From NCBI GenBank assembly GCA_905205975.1, contig CAJLFQ010000015.1, positions 1 to 39,858 on the forward strand: a stretch of 39,858 nt of DNA. Direction: 5' to 3'. This DNA comes from an uncultured Eubacteriales bacterium. Its GTDB lineage: Bacteria; Bacillota; Clostridia; Oscillospirales; QAMX01. The notes under the pieces were generated by a model. That model saw only the letters and a list, made by a program, of their open reading frames with translations, searched no databases and was not told the origin of the DNA. The position numbers were made by a program, and so were the translations under genes. Below are positions 1-8,792 of the stretch, piece by piece (position 1 is the first letter of the stretch; every line of letters begins with the position of its first letter).

Positions 1-54
1 ACTCGCTACCTCCACCTTGGCAAGGTGGCGCTCTACCAGATGAGCTAAATCCGC
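1..54 (-). tRNA. tRNA-Gly (anticodon GCC), 3' end cut by window edge
   Basis: On the minus strand the sequence begins GCGGATTTAGCTCA, the usual acceptor and D-arm start. An anticodon stem CCACC/GGTGG encloses the 7-nt loop TTGCCAA, giving anticodon GCC (glycine). The T-arm and acceptor 3' strand lie outside the window, so the gene is partial. It has its own SigA promoter just upstream. Confidence 0.93.
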
Positions 55-76
55 GCGTCAACCAGATGACTTGTAT

Positions 77-105
77 ATTATAGCAGATTCGATTGGATTT
101 GTCAA
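77..105 (-). promoter_or_regulatory. SigA promoter of tRNA-Gly
   Basis: On the minus strand TTGACA (100-105) and TATAAT (77-82) are separated by exactly 17 bp. TGC directly precedes TATAAT, making an extended -10. The -10 box ends about 22 bp before the tRNA 5' end. Spacer and flanks closely resemble the tRNA-Gln promoter at 35625-35653. Confidence 0.9.
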
Positions 106-118
106 CCCCCTTTTTGCT

Positions 119-164
119 TTTTTTGCCCGGCAGGCCGATCTTTTTCGGTCTGCCGGGCAAAGTA
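119..164 (-). terminator. Hairpin downstream of the GH36 gene (possible terminator)
   Basis: A long GC-rich inverted repeat (GCCCGGCAG... / ...CTGCCGGGC, roughly 128-160) lies between the GH36 stop codon and the tRNA-Gly promoter. Read on the minus strand it is followed by A residues, not a U-run, so it is a weak candidate intrinsic terminator. It may only be a stable 3' end or boundary structure. Confidence 0.45.
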
Positions 165-200
165 CATTTTTCACGCTGTTTTTGCTGTAAAGGCGATTGT

Positions 201-2360
201 TTACTGTTTTTCGGTGTCGTTTTCGACACGTTCCAGAATGATCACATCGCTGGCAAAATCGCCCCACGGGAAATGCGGCAGGATTCCGACCTGCTCCAGC
301 GTATCAGATGTCACCGTTTGACCGTCTTCCGTCCGGTAAACGCCCTTCGGTACGTCATGCAGACGGATGTGTTCTGTCACCTGATTGCAGGGCGCGATCA
401 GCCGGTAGACGCAGACGATCACACGCGTCTCATCGGCAAACTGCCAAGCGGTCAGGTTGCCTTCAAACGGGCTGATCAGCCGTGTAAACGTCCCCTGCTG
501 CGTGGTATGACGAATGGCCTTGCAGCGGACAATCTGACGCCGCATCTCCTCCAGGTCTTCCGGTTTCTGCACGGAGAGATCCAGTTCATACCCGAAGTTA
601 CCACCCAGCGCGACATCTCCGCGCATCCGGACGCTGTAACTGGAATGCGTCACATGAGCGCCCATTGCGCTTGGCGGATAGCAGAAGCTTGTCCCGTATT
701 GAATTTTCAGGCGGGCAACCGCGTTGGTATTGTCGCTCGTCCAAATCTGCGGCATATAGTGCAGAATGCCGGCGTCGAACCGTCCGCCGCCGCCGGAGCA
801 GCCCTCGAAGAGAATCTCCGGGAATGTGGTTGTCAGCACATCCATGACGCGGTATACACCGAGGATATAGCGGTGTGCAATCTCCCCTTCCCGGCCGTCT
901 GTCAGCCAATCGGATCCTGCCTCCATGAAGTTGCGGTTCATATCCCACTTGACATAAGCAATGGGCGCGCTGCGCAGAACGGTTGAAACCGCGTCGATGA
1001 TATAATCCTGAACGTCGCTGCGGGACATATCCAGAATCAGCTGCTGGCGCGCTTCTGTCCGCCGGCGTCCGGCTGCATGCAGGCACCAATCCGGATGGGC
1101 ACGGTACAGATCGGAGTCCGGCGAAATCATCTCCGGTTCAAACCAGAGGCCGAATTTCAAACCCAGCGCATTGATTTCTTCCGCCAGCTTTTCCAGACCC
1201 TCCGGCAGCTTGCGGCGGTCCACCACCCAGTCGCCGAGCGAGCAGTTATCTGCATCGCGGTGGCCAAACCAGCCGTCGTCCAGTACGCACATTTCGATAC
1301 CCAGATCCGCCGCCGTGCGCGCAATCTGCATGATCTTTTCATGATCAAAGTTGAAGAAGGTCGCTTCCCAGTTGTTGACTAAGATAGGGCGTTCACGGTC
1401 GCGCCAGACGCCGCGGTGAAGCCGTTTTCGGTACAGATTGTGGAATGCCTGGCTCATGGCGTTCAAGCCGTTTTCAGCGTATGCGCAGACGGCCTGCGGC
1501 GCTTGGAAAGAATCGCCCGGTTCCAGCCGCCACTCAAACGTGCGCGGATTCAGCCCAGCAACCAGCCGTGTAGAGTCGAACGGATTTTCATCCACCGCAA
1601 TGGCAAAATCGCCGCTGTAAATCAAATTCACACCCCAGCAGCGGCCGGTAAATTCTGTCGTATCCGATTCGGCAAGGACGGCAAACGGATTATGCTCGTG
1701 GCCGCTGGAACCGCGTGCAGAGTCGATCAGACGCGTCATGGTTGCAGGGGCAACACGTTCTACACTGCGCTCCCGCCCCCATGCGCCGTGCAGATGAATC
1801 ATGTCATAGCGGCCGGGCAGCGTCAGGCAGAAGCTGCCTGCCTGCTCCAGCACCAGTGTTTCTGCGCCGCCGTTCCGACAGCGCAGACTGCTCACCAGCA
1901 CAGGGGCGTTTTGATAAATCGTATACGACATCTCCGCTTCCAGTCCGGTCAAATCATCTGCCAGCGTAATCGTCAGCGTCTGAGCTTCCTCCGGCGATTC
2001 CGCATAGGTGCACGGCAGCCCATCCAGCTGCTGTGCGCCGTCCTCAATCCGGTAGCTTTTGAAAAACAGTTCGGTGCAGCGCTGACCCGTACAGTCACGC
2101 GTGCGCACCATCGTCGGGCGGTAATCGCCGCGTCCGTCAGTCGGGCAGGCATACGGCAGATACTGACGGTCTCCATCAAACGAGTTGCCGTTTGCCCGGT
2201 GGATCCATTGCAAAGCTGCTGCCGGATCCGCCAGCGGTGCGCCATAATACGGCATCAGCAGTTCATCACAGCCTTTTTCATCACGAAATAGGCTCAGCAC
2301 GCATGAAATCCGGCCGTTATGTAGATGAAAGAGATGATTGTTTTCGTCAAAATGAATCAT
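201..2360 (-). CDS. Alpha-galactosidase, glycoside hydrolase family 36
   Basis: Predicted cytosolic enzyme of 719 residues that hydrolyses terminal alpha-1,6-galactosides such as melibiose and raffinose-type sugars. The length matches bacterial GH36 enzymes of about 720-730 residues. An N-terminal beta-sandwich (about 1-320) precedes the TIM barrel, which starts near VNNWEATFFNF (328-338). The nucleophile is in YVKWDMNRN (D473) and the acid/base in IWTSDNTNA (D543); the galactose-binding CSGGGGRFD loop is at 521-529. There is no signal peptide, so the substrate must be imported, but no sugar transporter is adjacent. GGAGG lies 5 nt before the ATG. It is followed by a hairpin and the tRNA-Gly promoter. 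A second clan GH-D gene is at the other end of the window. Confidence 0.93.
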   Translation of the reverse strand: MIHFDENNHLFHLHNGRISCVLSLFRDEKGCDELLMPYYGAPLADPAAALQWIHRANGNSFDGDRQYLPYACPTDGRGDYRPTMVRTRDCTGQRCTELFFKSYRIEDGAQQLDGLPCTYAESPEEAQTLTITLADDLTGLEAEMSYTIYQNAPVLVSSLRCRNGGAETLVLEQAGSFCLTLPGRYDMIHLHGAWGRERSVERVAPATMTRLIDSARGSSGHEHNPFAVLAESDTTEFTGRCWGVNLIYSGDFAIAVDENPFDSTRLVAGLNPRTFEWRLEPGDSFQAPQAVCAYAENGLNAMSQAFHNLYRKRLHRGVWRDRERPILVNNWEATFFNFDHEKIMQIARTAADLGIEMCVLDDGWFGHRDADNCSLGDWVVDRRKLPEGLEKLAEEINALGLKFGLWFEPEMISPDSDLYRAHPDWCLHAAGRRRTEARQQLILDMSRSDVQDYIIDAVSTVLRSAPIAYVKWDMNRNFMEAGSDWLTDGREGEIAHRYILGVYRVMDVLTTTFPEILFEGCSGGGGRFDAGILHYMPQIWTSDNTNAVARLKIQYGTSFCYPPSAMGAHVTHSSYSVRMRGDVALGGNFGYELDLSVQKPEDLEEMRRQIVRCKAIRHTTQQGTFTRLISPFEGNLTAWQFADETRVIVCVYRLIAPCNQVTEHIRLHDVPKGVYRTEDGQTVTSDTLEQVGILPHFPWGDFASDVIILERVENDTEKQ

Positions 2361-2455
2361 GTGTTCCTCCGTCTGAGCTTCATCAGCTTCCTATTTGTTT
2401 TTGGTATCGGTTTCGGCTGAAGACCGACTCTGTCAGGCCGAATCCAATCAGCCAA

Positions 2456-2491
2456 AACAAGCCCCTGCAAACAGAAATGCAGGGGCTTGTT
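2456..2491 (-). terminator. Intrinsic terminator after the ileS/SGNH unit
   Basis: A 14-bp stem (2456-2469 with 2478-2491; AACAAGCCCCTGCA and its complement) has an 8-nt loop. On the minus strand it is followed by TTTT and lies just 7 nt after the SGNH hydrolase stop codon. Confidence 0.85.
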
Positions 2492-2498
2492 TGTTTGG

Positions 2499-3140
2499 TT
2501 ATGCCAGCAGTTTGACGATTGCGTCTGCCAGCAGAACGTGACCGTTGATGGTTGGATGAACCGTATCCGCAGAGTACAGTTTTGCAGCTGCGCCTGCCAG
2601 TTTCTCATCGAAAACAGCCTGTGCATCAATCAGATGGACACCCGCTTTTTTTGCTGCCGCTTTGGCGATTTCCGCATATGCCAGCGCCATCTTGTACATC
2701 GGTTCCTCATCTGCCGGTTTGACCTGGAATGGCGTTATCACGACCACTTCACGCGCCGTCGTTTTCAGTTCGGCAATCAGCCGGTCCATGTTGGCGGCAT
2801 ATTCTTCTGCATCGATCTGACGCATGGACGGGCTGTCAAAATGACGCCAAACGTCGTTGATGCCGATCAAAAGCGTCACAACGTTCGGTTTCAGCCGCAG
2901 ATGATCTTCTTCCATCCGCGCCAGCACGTCGCACGTCCGGTCGCCGCTGACGCCTTTGTTGATCACCGTCAGGTTCAGTTCCGGGTGCATCGCGTTCAGA
3001 TACGCTTTGACCAGCATCGGATAACCGGCGCCCATGCCGTTGACATTGTCACGACCGCCGTCATCAAAGTCGCGTGAACGACCGCAGTCTGTCACGCTGT
3101 CACCGGTCAGGAGCAGGACATCATTCTTTTCGAGGAGCAT
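2499..3140 (-). CDS. SGNH/GDSL-family hydrolase (lipase/esterase-like)
   Basis: A 213-residue cytosolic protein of the SGNH hydrolase fold. Block I is LLTGDSVTD with nucleophile S15; block II is NKGVSGDRT with the oxyanion glycine; block III is LIGINDVW; block V is DTVHP with the catalytic Asp and His. Family members are esterases, often acting on acetylated carbohydrates or lysophospholipids; the substrate here is unknown. I chose the ATG at 3140 because AAGGTGG lies about 7 nt upstream. A longer in-frame start at 3248 would overlap ileS and adds nothing family-like. It begins 59 bp after the ileS stop without an intervening terminator, so it is probably co-transcribed with ileS and under the same T-box. 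Confidence 0.88.
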   Translation of the reverse strand: MLLEKNDVLLLTGDSVTDCGRSRDFDDGGRDNVNGMGAGYPMLVKAYLNAMHPELNLTVINKGVSGDRTCDVLARMEEDHLRLKPNVVTLLIGINDVWRHFDSPSMRQIDAEEYAANMDRLIAELKTTAREVVVITPFQVKPADEEPMYKMALAYAEIAKAAAKKAGVHLIDAQAVFDEKLAGAAAKLYSADTVHPTINGHVLLADAIVKLLA

Positions 3141-3199
3141 CTTTTTTACCACCTTTTCGTCAAATGATATGGTTTCATGGCTGCCCATGAGGTCATTCG

Positions 3200-6100
3200 T
3201 TATGCTTTGCGAACACCCAGCACGGCTGTTTCGCCGTTGATATTCCACTCTTTCACAGAGCCTTCCGGTTCGCCCGCAGTGACAGCAAGCGCCAGCACAT
3301 CGTGTCCGATGGAATCCGCGTTGGCTGCAATCACACCGGCCAGTTTTCCGTCGGCTTTATAGGTCACATAGATCTGATCCGTCACGGCGAAGCCGGCATC
3401 TTTCCGCATCGTTTGCAGCTTGTTGACGATCTCGCGGACAAAGCCTTCTTCGATCAGGTTTTCGTCCAGCATGATATCGAGCGCAACCGTCAGTTCACGA
3501 TCTGTCTCCGCGATAAAGCCTTCGGCTTTCTTCGTTTCGATCAGCAGGTCTTCTTCGCCGAGTTCAACGTCGCCTGTTTCGAGATGCAGTGTGATATGAC
3601 CGATCTCTTTCAGCTCCTGCATGAGCTTTCCGCCGTCCGCATTCAGGAGTGTTTCTTTGATGGCCGGAACCAGTTTGCCGAATTTCTTGCCACAGGTTTT
3701 GAGCTGCGGTTTGAAGAGATAGGAAACAAACCGGTCGGCGTCTTCTGTGAAGCTGACGGATTTCACGTTCAGCTCATCGGCCGCCAGCGCGGCAAATTCC
3801 GCCGGAAGCGTGTCGCCGAACCCGTTTTTCACATACAGAACGCTCAGCGGCTGACGGTTCTTGATGGCAGAGGCAGCGCGGCAGGCACGACCCAGCACAA
3901 CCACACGCAGGGTCAGATCCATATCCTTTTCCAGTTCCGCATCGATCCGCTTTTCGTCACACACCGGGAAATCACAGAGATGCACGCTGATCGGCGCCGT
4001 TGTATCGACACTGCGAACCAGATTCTGATAGATTTCATCCGCCAGGAACGGGACAAACGGTGCAATGACCTTGGAAAGCGTGACCAGAACGGTATACAGT
4101 GTCATAAACGCAGCATCTTTGTCCGCGCTTTCGCCGGTCACCCAGTAGCGTTCACGGCCGCGGCGGACATACCAGTTGGACAGTTCGTCGGTAAATGCTG
4201 CGATCGCGCGGGCAGACTCGGTGATCTTGTATTCGTTGAGGTTGCCGTCTACGGTTTGAATCAGCGTATTCAGGCGGGAGAGGATCCAGCGGTCCATGAC
4301 CGTCAGTTTGCAGTCGTCCAGCGTCCGGCCGTTGGGTGTAAACTTGTCAATGTTCGCATAGAGCACAAAGAAGTAGTAGGTATTCCACAGCGTGCCCATG
4401 AATTTCCGCTGGCTTTCATTGACCGCTTCTTCATAGAAACGGCTCGGGAGCCACGGCGCGGATGCAGAATAGAAATACCAGCGAACGGCATCTGCGCCCT
4501 GTTTATTCAGCACGGTCCACGGGTCAACGACATTGCCGCGGTGTTTGGACATTTTGAATCCGTCTTTGTCGCAGACGTGACCCAAAACAATGCAGTTCTT
4601 AAACGGCGCCTTATCAAAGAGCAGTGTCGAAATGGCAAGCAGCGTATAGAACCAGCCGCGCGTCTGGTCAATGGCTTCGCTGATGAAATCTGCCGGGAAG
4701 TTCTGTTCAAAGCGCTCTTTGTTTTCAAACGGATAGTGCCACTGGGCAAACGGCATGGATCCGGAATCGAACCAGCAGTCGATGACTTCCGGCGTTCTGT
4801 GCATTTCGCCGCCGCATTTTTCACACGTCAGGGTGATGCGGTCAACATACGGCTTATGCAGCTCGATGTCGTCCGGCACGTTTTTCCCAAGGCGTTTCAG
4901 TTCTTCGATGCTGCCGATGACATGGTGATGCCCGCAGGAGCATGTCCAGACCGGCAGCGGCGTCCCCCAGTAACGGGAACGGCTCAGACCCCAGTCGACG
5001 ACGTTTTCGAGGAAGTTGCCCATACGGCCGTCTTTGATGCTTTCCGGGATCCAGTGGATCGAGTTGTTGTTTTTGATCAGGCGGTCTTTCACTGCCGTCA
5101 TGCGGATGAACCAGGTGTCCATCGCATAGTAAAGCAGCGGCGTATCGCAGCGCCAGCAGAACGGATAGGAATGTTCAAACGGAACAGCGCGGAACAGCAG
5201 GCCGCGTTCCTTCAGGTCAGCAATGATCGGCTTATCGCCGTCTTTGCAGAACATACCGGCCCACGGAGTAACCTCCGGGGTAAAACGGCCGCGGCTGTCG
5301 ACCAACTGGACAAACGGCAGGTCGTTTGCCCGGCCGACACGGGCGTCGTCTTCGCCGAATGCCGGGGCGATGTGGACAATGCCGGAACCGTCTGTCAGCG
5401 TGACAAAATCACCGGAAATGACATAATATGCCGGTTTTTCCGGTTTTGCAAAGTCAAACAGCGGGACATAGCGCATACCGAGCAGCTCGCTGCCGCGGTA
5501 TTTTGCGACAACCGTATGTTCTTCCGTAATGACGCTGTCCACCAGTGCTTCGGCCAGAATCAGCGTTTCATCGCCGACCTGAACTTCGTTGTACATTTCG
5601 TCGGCGTTGACTGCCAGCGCGACGTTGGACGGCAGCGTCCACGGCGTCGTCGTCCATGCCAGGAAGTAGCGGTTTTCCGAGCCTTCTATGCGGAACTTCG
5701 CAAAAACGGAAGTTTCTTTGACATCTTTATAGCCCTGTGCAACCTCATGGCTGGAGAGCGCCGTTCCGCAGCGCGGGCAATACGGCACGATTTTATGACC
5801 CTTGTACAGAAGGCCCTGATCGGCAATCTGCTTGATGGCCCACCAGACGGATTCGATATAGTCATTGTGGTAGGTGACATACGGGTTGTCCATATCGCAC
5901 CAATAAGCGACCGCATCGCTCATTTCATGCCACTCAGACGTATATTTCCAGACGGATTCCTTGCATTTTTCGTTGAAGGGTTCCACGCCGTACCGTTCGA
6001 CGTCCTGTTTGCCGTCCAGTTTCAGCAGCTTTTCAACTTCCAGCTCAACCGGCAGGCCATGCGTATCCCAGCCGGCTTTGCGGAGAACATGGTACCCTTT

Positions 6101-6322
6101 CATCGTTTTATAGCGCGGGATGATATCCTTGATCGCGCGCGTCAGAATATGGCCGATGTGCGGCTTGCCGTTTGCCGTCGGCGGCCCATCATAGAAGGTG
6201 AAATTATCGCCCTTGGCTCGGTGTTCAATGCTCTGTTCGAAAACATGGTTTTCCTTCCAGAACTTGCTCATTTCACGTTCACGGCCGACGAAATCAAGAG
6301 AATTCGATACGTCTTTGTACAT
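3200..6322 (-). CDS. ileS: Isoleucyl-tRNA synthetase (long, type 2-like)
   Basis: Charges tRNA-Ile with isoleucine in the cytosol. It is 1040 residues long with class I signatures: PHIGH at 54-58 and KMSK at 590-593 (in the context FKMSKHRGN). Between them lies the CP1 editing domain, with the TTTPWTLPSN motif. A Cys-containing segment CEKCGG resembles a zinc site in the connective region. The length and HRGN context fit the long IleRS subtype (type 2, related to eukaryotic enzymes), a class associated with reduced mupirocin sensitivity; that assignment is inferred. The start at 6322 follows AAAGGAG at about 11 nt. The reading frame stays open upstream to 6541, but that stretch is the T-box leader. 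Confidence 0.96.
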   Translation of the reverse strand: MYKDVSNSLDFVGREREMSKFWKENHVFEQSIEHRAKGDNFTFYDGPPTANGKPHIGHILTRAIKDIIPRYKTMKGYHVLRKAGWDTHGLPVELEVEKLLKLDGKQDVERYGVEPFNEKCKESVWKYTSEWHEMSDAVAYWCDMDNPYVTYHNDYIESVWWAIKQIADQGLLYKGHKIVPYCPRCGTALSSHEVAQGYKDVKETSVFAKFRIEGSENRYFLAWTTTPWTLPSNVALAVNADEMYNEVQVGDETLILAEALVDSVITEEHTVVAKYRGSELLGMRYVPLFDFAKPEKPAYYVISGDFVTLTDGSGIVHIAPAFGEDDARVGRANDLPFVQLVDSRGRFTPEVTPWAGMFCKDGDKPIIADLKERGLLFRAVPFEHSYPFCWRCDTPLLYYAMDTWFIRMTAVKDRLIKNNNSIHWIPESIKDGRMGNFLENVVDWGLSRSRYWGTPLPVWTCSCGHHHVIGSIEELKRLGKNVPDDIELHKPYVDRITLTCEKCGGEMHRTPEVIDCWFDSGSMPFAQWHYPFENKERFEQNFPADFISEAIDQTRGWFYTLLAISTLLFDKAPFKNCIVLGHVCDKDGFKMSKHRGNVVDPWTVLNKQGADAVRWYFYSASAPWLPSRFYEEAVNESQRKFMGTLWNTYYFFVLYANIDKFTPNGRTLDDCKLTVMDRWILSRLNTLIQTVDGNLNEYKITESARAIAAFTDELSNWYVRRGRERYWVTGESADKDAAFMTLYTVLVTLSKVIAPFVPFLADEIYQNLVRSVDTTAPISVHLCDFPVCDEKRIDAELEKDMDLTLRVVVLGRACRAASAIKNRQPLSVLYVKNGFGDTLPAEFAALAADELNVKSVSFTEDADRFVSYLFKPQLKTCGKKFGKLVPAIKETLLNADGGKLMQELKEIGHITLHLETGDVELGEEDLLIETKKAEGFIAETDRELTVALDIMLDENLIEEGFVREIVNKLQTMRKDAGFAVTDQIYVTYKADGKLAGVIAANADSIGHDVLALAVTAGEPEGSVKEWNINGETAVLGVRKA

Positions 6323-6373
6323 TGATTGATCTGCTCCTTTCAAACAGACGGTTTGATCGAGGGACAACAAAAA

Positions 6374-6648
6374 AGCTCCGTCCCTCTGAAAAAAGGGACG
6401 GAGCCATGACTCCGCGGTACCACCCAGATTGGCGCAGCACTGCGCCCACTCGTTCCGTGCAGCGAAAGCAACACGGCAGCCCGGATAACGGCGGCCAACC
6501 CGGCGGCGCTTAATCGGAACCCTTTTCAGCGACGCTGCCAACGGGGGATAACCGATGATTCACGCGCACTGCCTCGCAGCAGCCGGCAGCTCTCTGGGCG
6601 CAGAAAAAACCAGTCTTGTCCCGTTCATTGCATTGTTTTGATGATACG
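6374..6648 (-). promoter_or_regulatory. T-box leader (tRNA-Ile sensing) controlling ileS
   Basis: The minus-strand leader contains the diagnostic T-box TGGGTGGTACCGCGG (about 6411-6425). A terminator stem GCTCCGTCCC/GGGACGGAGC (about 6375-6404) follows, ending in TTTTTT. In the T-box mechanism the uncharged tRNA acceptor end pairs with the T-box and stabilises an antiterminator. Upstream stem I includes GAATCATCGG (6552-6561), offering ATC (Ile) as specifier codon at 6557-6559 or 6554-6556. Stem I exact pairing was not folded. Confidence 0.93.
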
Positions 6649-6651
6649 GTT

Positions 6652-6680
6652 ATTATATCCTTTTTTCCCGCCTTTGTCAA
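6652..6680 (-). promoter_or_regulatory. SigA promoter of ileS
   Basis: On the minus strand a perfect TTGACA (6675-6680) and a perfect TATAAT (6652-6657) are spaced by 17 bp. Transcription would start near 6645, giving a leader of about 320 nt that holds the T-box. Confidence 0.92.
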
Positions 6681-6713
6681 GCTGTTTCCGTTTTTTTCTG
6701 GTATGTTTTGCGC

Positions 6714-8291
6714 CTATTCAATCGCATACGGGATGGCAATTCGGTTTTCATACCGGCAAAGGCAGTGAACGTCAATGGATTTCAGCATTTGAACTGCCTG
6801 TGCAAAGCCGTTTGCCATGTTTTCCGCCTGATGTGCATCCGAGCCAAGCGTGATCAGCGTACCGCCGAATGCCAAATAGCGTTTGACGATCGACAATTCC
6901 GGCATCAAATACGGTTCTGGTTCGTGGAATCCAGACGTGTTGACTTCGAGCGCCGCACCCTTTTCCACGATTGATTTCAGAATTGCGTCTATCTGCGGTT
7001 GGTATCGCGTAAGGTCAACCGAGCGGTGATATTTCCCGTGGATGTAGCGAACCGGGCATGTCAGATGCGCCAGAATGTCAAAATCGGCTGTTTGAGCCAT
7101 TTCCAGCAGATCGTCAAAATAGGCTGCAAGGAATGCGTCTTTCTCCCGTTCGGAAAAGCGCGAAAAATCGATTTGCGAATACGGCATCGAATAACCCGGA
7201 TAGCGCACCGCATGAACAGAGCCAATGACCACATCACAGTGTGCTGCGTTCAGGAGATCCGCTGCGGCATCTTCGTACCAGATGGCCTCCCCCATTTCAA
7301 CGCCGGAAAGCACACGCAGCCCGGGCACTGCGGCATTCAACGCTTTCGCAGCGGCGACTGACTGGCAGACCGGCGTCTGGACATCCTGTTTTCTGCAAAA
7401 CTCGATATCACAGTGATCCGTAATTGCAAACGCGGCCAATCCATGCGCCTGTGCCGCACGCAGGCTGTCTGCCGGGTCACAGGCAGAATCATGCGAATAA
7501 AACGAATGCGTGTGACAGTCGGAAAGCCCTTCATACGGGTGGAGCGGTTTCAGCTGCCCCGGCGTTTCAACCAGATCTGCGCCGTATGCCTGTGCCTGCT
7601 CCAGCTCTTTCTGCGTTTTCAGCAGCCAAATGCCCAACTGCCCAACCCATTTGACAGCCGCACAGAGCGCTGCATCGGCTTTCGGCACTGTTACCCATGC
7701 GGTTTCTTCCGATGGCAGGCAAAGCCAAACCGTCAGCTGTTCCCGGCGGAGCCGAGACTGAAGCGCTGCCAAAGCAGCTGCATCCACGGGACCATCGTAA
7801 TGAATTTCTGCATCCGGGAAGCGGGCCAACACCCTGTCCAGATAAGAAAAGTCAGAAACGGTGAAGCCTGCCCTTGCTTTGGAAGCAGCTATCAGGTCAA
7901 ACAGCATCTCTGTCTGTGCTTCTGTAAACGTTTGTATGCGGTTGTCCAGTTTGACTGCTATGCCGGTCTGCGTGGAAAGGTCCAGCAGCTCCTGCAAGGT
8001 TGGTATTTTTGTCCCTTTGAATTTACGCGCTTTGGCAAGACCGGCATCATATGCAAGTGCTTCTTCATATGATATGGCATCCATGCAGATTTCGTCTGCG
8101 ATTTCAGAGCCGTCTGCGTTTCGGCAGGTACGGTTCAGCATCCGGTCATGCAGCAGTACACAGACCCCGTCTGCTGTAAACAGCGGATCCGTCTCAATCA
8201 TGGCGTATCCCTGTGCTGCGGCTGCTTGAAATGCCGGCATGGTATTCTCCGGGCATTCCGTTCCAACGCCGCGGTGCGCTTCATATTTCAT
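6714..8291 (-). CDS. GDPD-like / PHP phosphoesterase two-domain fusion protein
   Basis: A 525-residue protein with two catalytic folds. Residues 1-250 are a glycerophosphodiester phosphodiesterase-like TIM barrel: HRG (6-8), PENT (14-17), IETD (32-35) and LLHD (46-49). At the usual third metal ligand (IEIK in relatives) it reads AVKLD (112-116), with Lys114 in place of Glu, so GDPD activity is doubtful. Residues 256-525 are a PHP domain of the histidinol-phosphatase type: DCHTHS (258-263), TDHCD (291-295), GVEMGE (330-335), SVH (358-360), AHL (408-410), GSDAH (483-487). No his genes are nearby, so histidinol phosphatase is not the obvious role; a phosphomonoesterase acting after the first domain is one possibility. 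AAAGGA lies about 8 nt before the ATG. Cytosolic. Confidence 0.88.
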   Translation of the reverse strand: MKYEAHRGVGTECPENTMPAFQAAAAQGYAMIETDPLFTADGVCVLLHDRMLNRTCRNADGSEIADEICMDAISYEEALAYDAGLAKARKFKGTKIPTLQELLDLSTQTGIAVKLDNRIQTFTEAQTEMLFDLIAASKARAGFTVSDFSYLDRVLARFPDAEIHYDGPVDAAALAALQSRLRREQLTVWLCLPSEETAWVTVPKADAALCAAVKWVGQLGIWLLKTQKELEQAQAYGADLVETPGQLKPLHPYEGLSDCHTHSFYSHDSACDPADSLRAAQAHGLAAFAITDHCDIEFCRKQDVQTPVCQSVAAAKALNAAVPGLRVLSGVEMGEAIWYEDAAADLLNAAHCDVVIGSVHAVRYPGYSMPYSQIDFSRFSEREKDAFLAAYFDDLLEMAQTADFDILAHLTCPVRYIHGKYHRSVDLTRYQPQIDAILKSIVEKGAALEVNTSGFHEPEPYLMPELSIVKRYLAFGGTLITLGSDAHQAENMANGFAQAVQMLKSIDVHCLCRYENRIAIPYAIE

Positions 8292-8401
8292 CGTTGATTT
8301 TCCTTTCTTCCAGCTGGCTTCGTCTGTATGCTTTCAGCACATATCTGAAATCCGGCCCTGAATTTGCAAATGGTTCAATTACCGTCGTTTGTATCTCAAA
8401 T

Positions 8402-8430
8402 GGCATATCTGCGCGAATGACCCATATATT
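8402..8430 (+). promoter_or_regulatory. SigE-type (mother-cell sporulation) promoter of spoIIID
   Basis: GGCATATC (8402-8409) matches the SigE -35 pattern GKMATATT at 7 of 8 positions. CATATATT (8423-8430) matches the -10 pattern CATAYAHT fully. The spacer is 13 bp. In Bacillus and Clostridium spoIIID belongs to the SigE regulon, so the match has independent support. Confidence 0.75.
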
Positions 8431-8461
8431 GTAGCAAAGCTTATCATGTGGAGGGGTTTTC

Positions 8462-8737
8462 GTGCATGATTACATTCAAGACCGGGTTTTGGAATTGAGC
8501 CGGCATATCGCAGAGACATCGGCCACCGTCCGGCAGACCGCGTCTGACTTCGGCATTTCCAAATCAACCGTACATAAAGACGTGACCGAGCGGATTGTCC
8601 GCATCAACAAGCCGCTTGCTGATGCCGTCAAGCAGGTGCTGGACCGAAACAAAGCCGAACGGCACATTCGAGGCGGATTGGCTACCAAAGAAAAATATTC
8701 CGCGCTGCATCAGGCGCAGGATGCAGAAAACAAGTAG
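8462..8737 (+). CDS. spoIIID: Sporulation transcriptional regulator SpoIIID
   Basis: A 91-residue DNA-binding protein that activates and represses mother-cell genes between the SigE and SigK stages of endospore formation. It matches SpoIIID along its length: the HDYIQDRV start, a helix-turn-helix TASDFGISKSTVHKDVTER (about 26-44), and the basic RHIRGGLATKEKY segment near the end. It starts with GTG, 7 nt after GGAGGGG. An ATG four bases further on is out of frame. It is the only plus-strand gene in the first 15 kb. It is monocistronic, with a SigE-like promoter and a strong terminator. Confidence 0.97.
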   Translation: MHDYIQDRVLELSRHIAETSATVRQTASDFGISKSTVHKDVTERIVRINKPLADAVKQVLDRNKAERHIRGGLATKEKYSALHQAQDAENK

Positions 8738-8738
8738 A

Positions 8739-8774
8739 AAAAGCGGCATACATTGCATCATGTATGCCGCTTTT
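8739..8774. terminator. Bidirectional terminator between spoIIID and the zinc-ribbon gene
   Basis: A perfect 15-bp stem (8739-8753 with 8760-8774) carries AAAA on one arm and TTTT on the other, so it can terminate both convergent transcripts. It starts 2 nt after the spoIIID stop codon. Confidence 0.9.
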
Positions 8775-8792
8775 GATGAAATTCTGTGGCAA

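Noticed and set aside
3302..6325. A 1007-codon open frame on the plus strand opposite ileS
   Set aside because: It lies wholly antisense to the confident ileS gene. Its composition (rich in Arg, His, Phe, Asp) is what complementary codons of a GC-biased gene give, and it has no recognisable domain or ribosome site.
6323..6541. Upstream extension of the ileS reading frame by 73 codons
   Set aside because: This region is the T-box and its terminator; the extra residues match nothing, and the ribosome site favours 6322.
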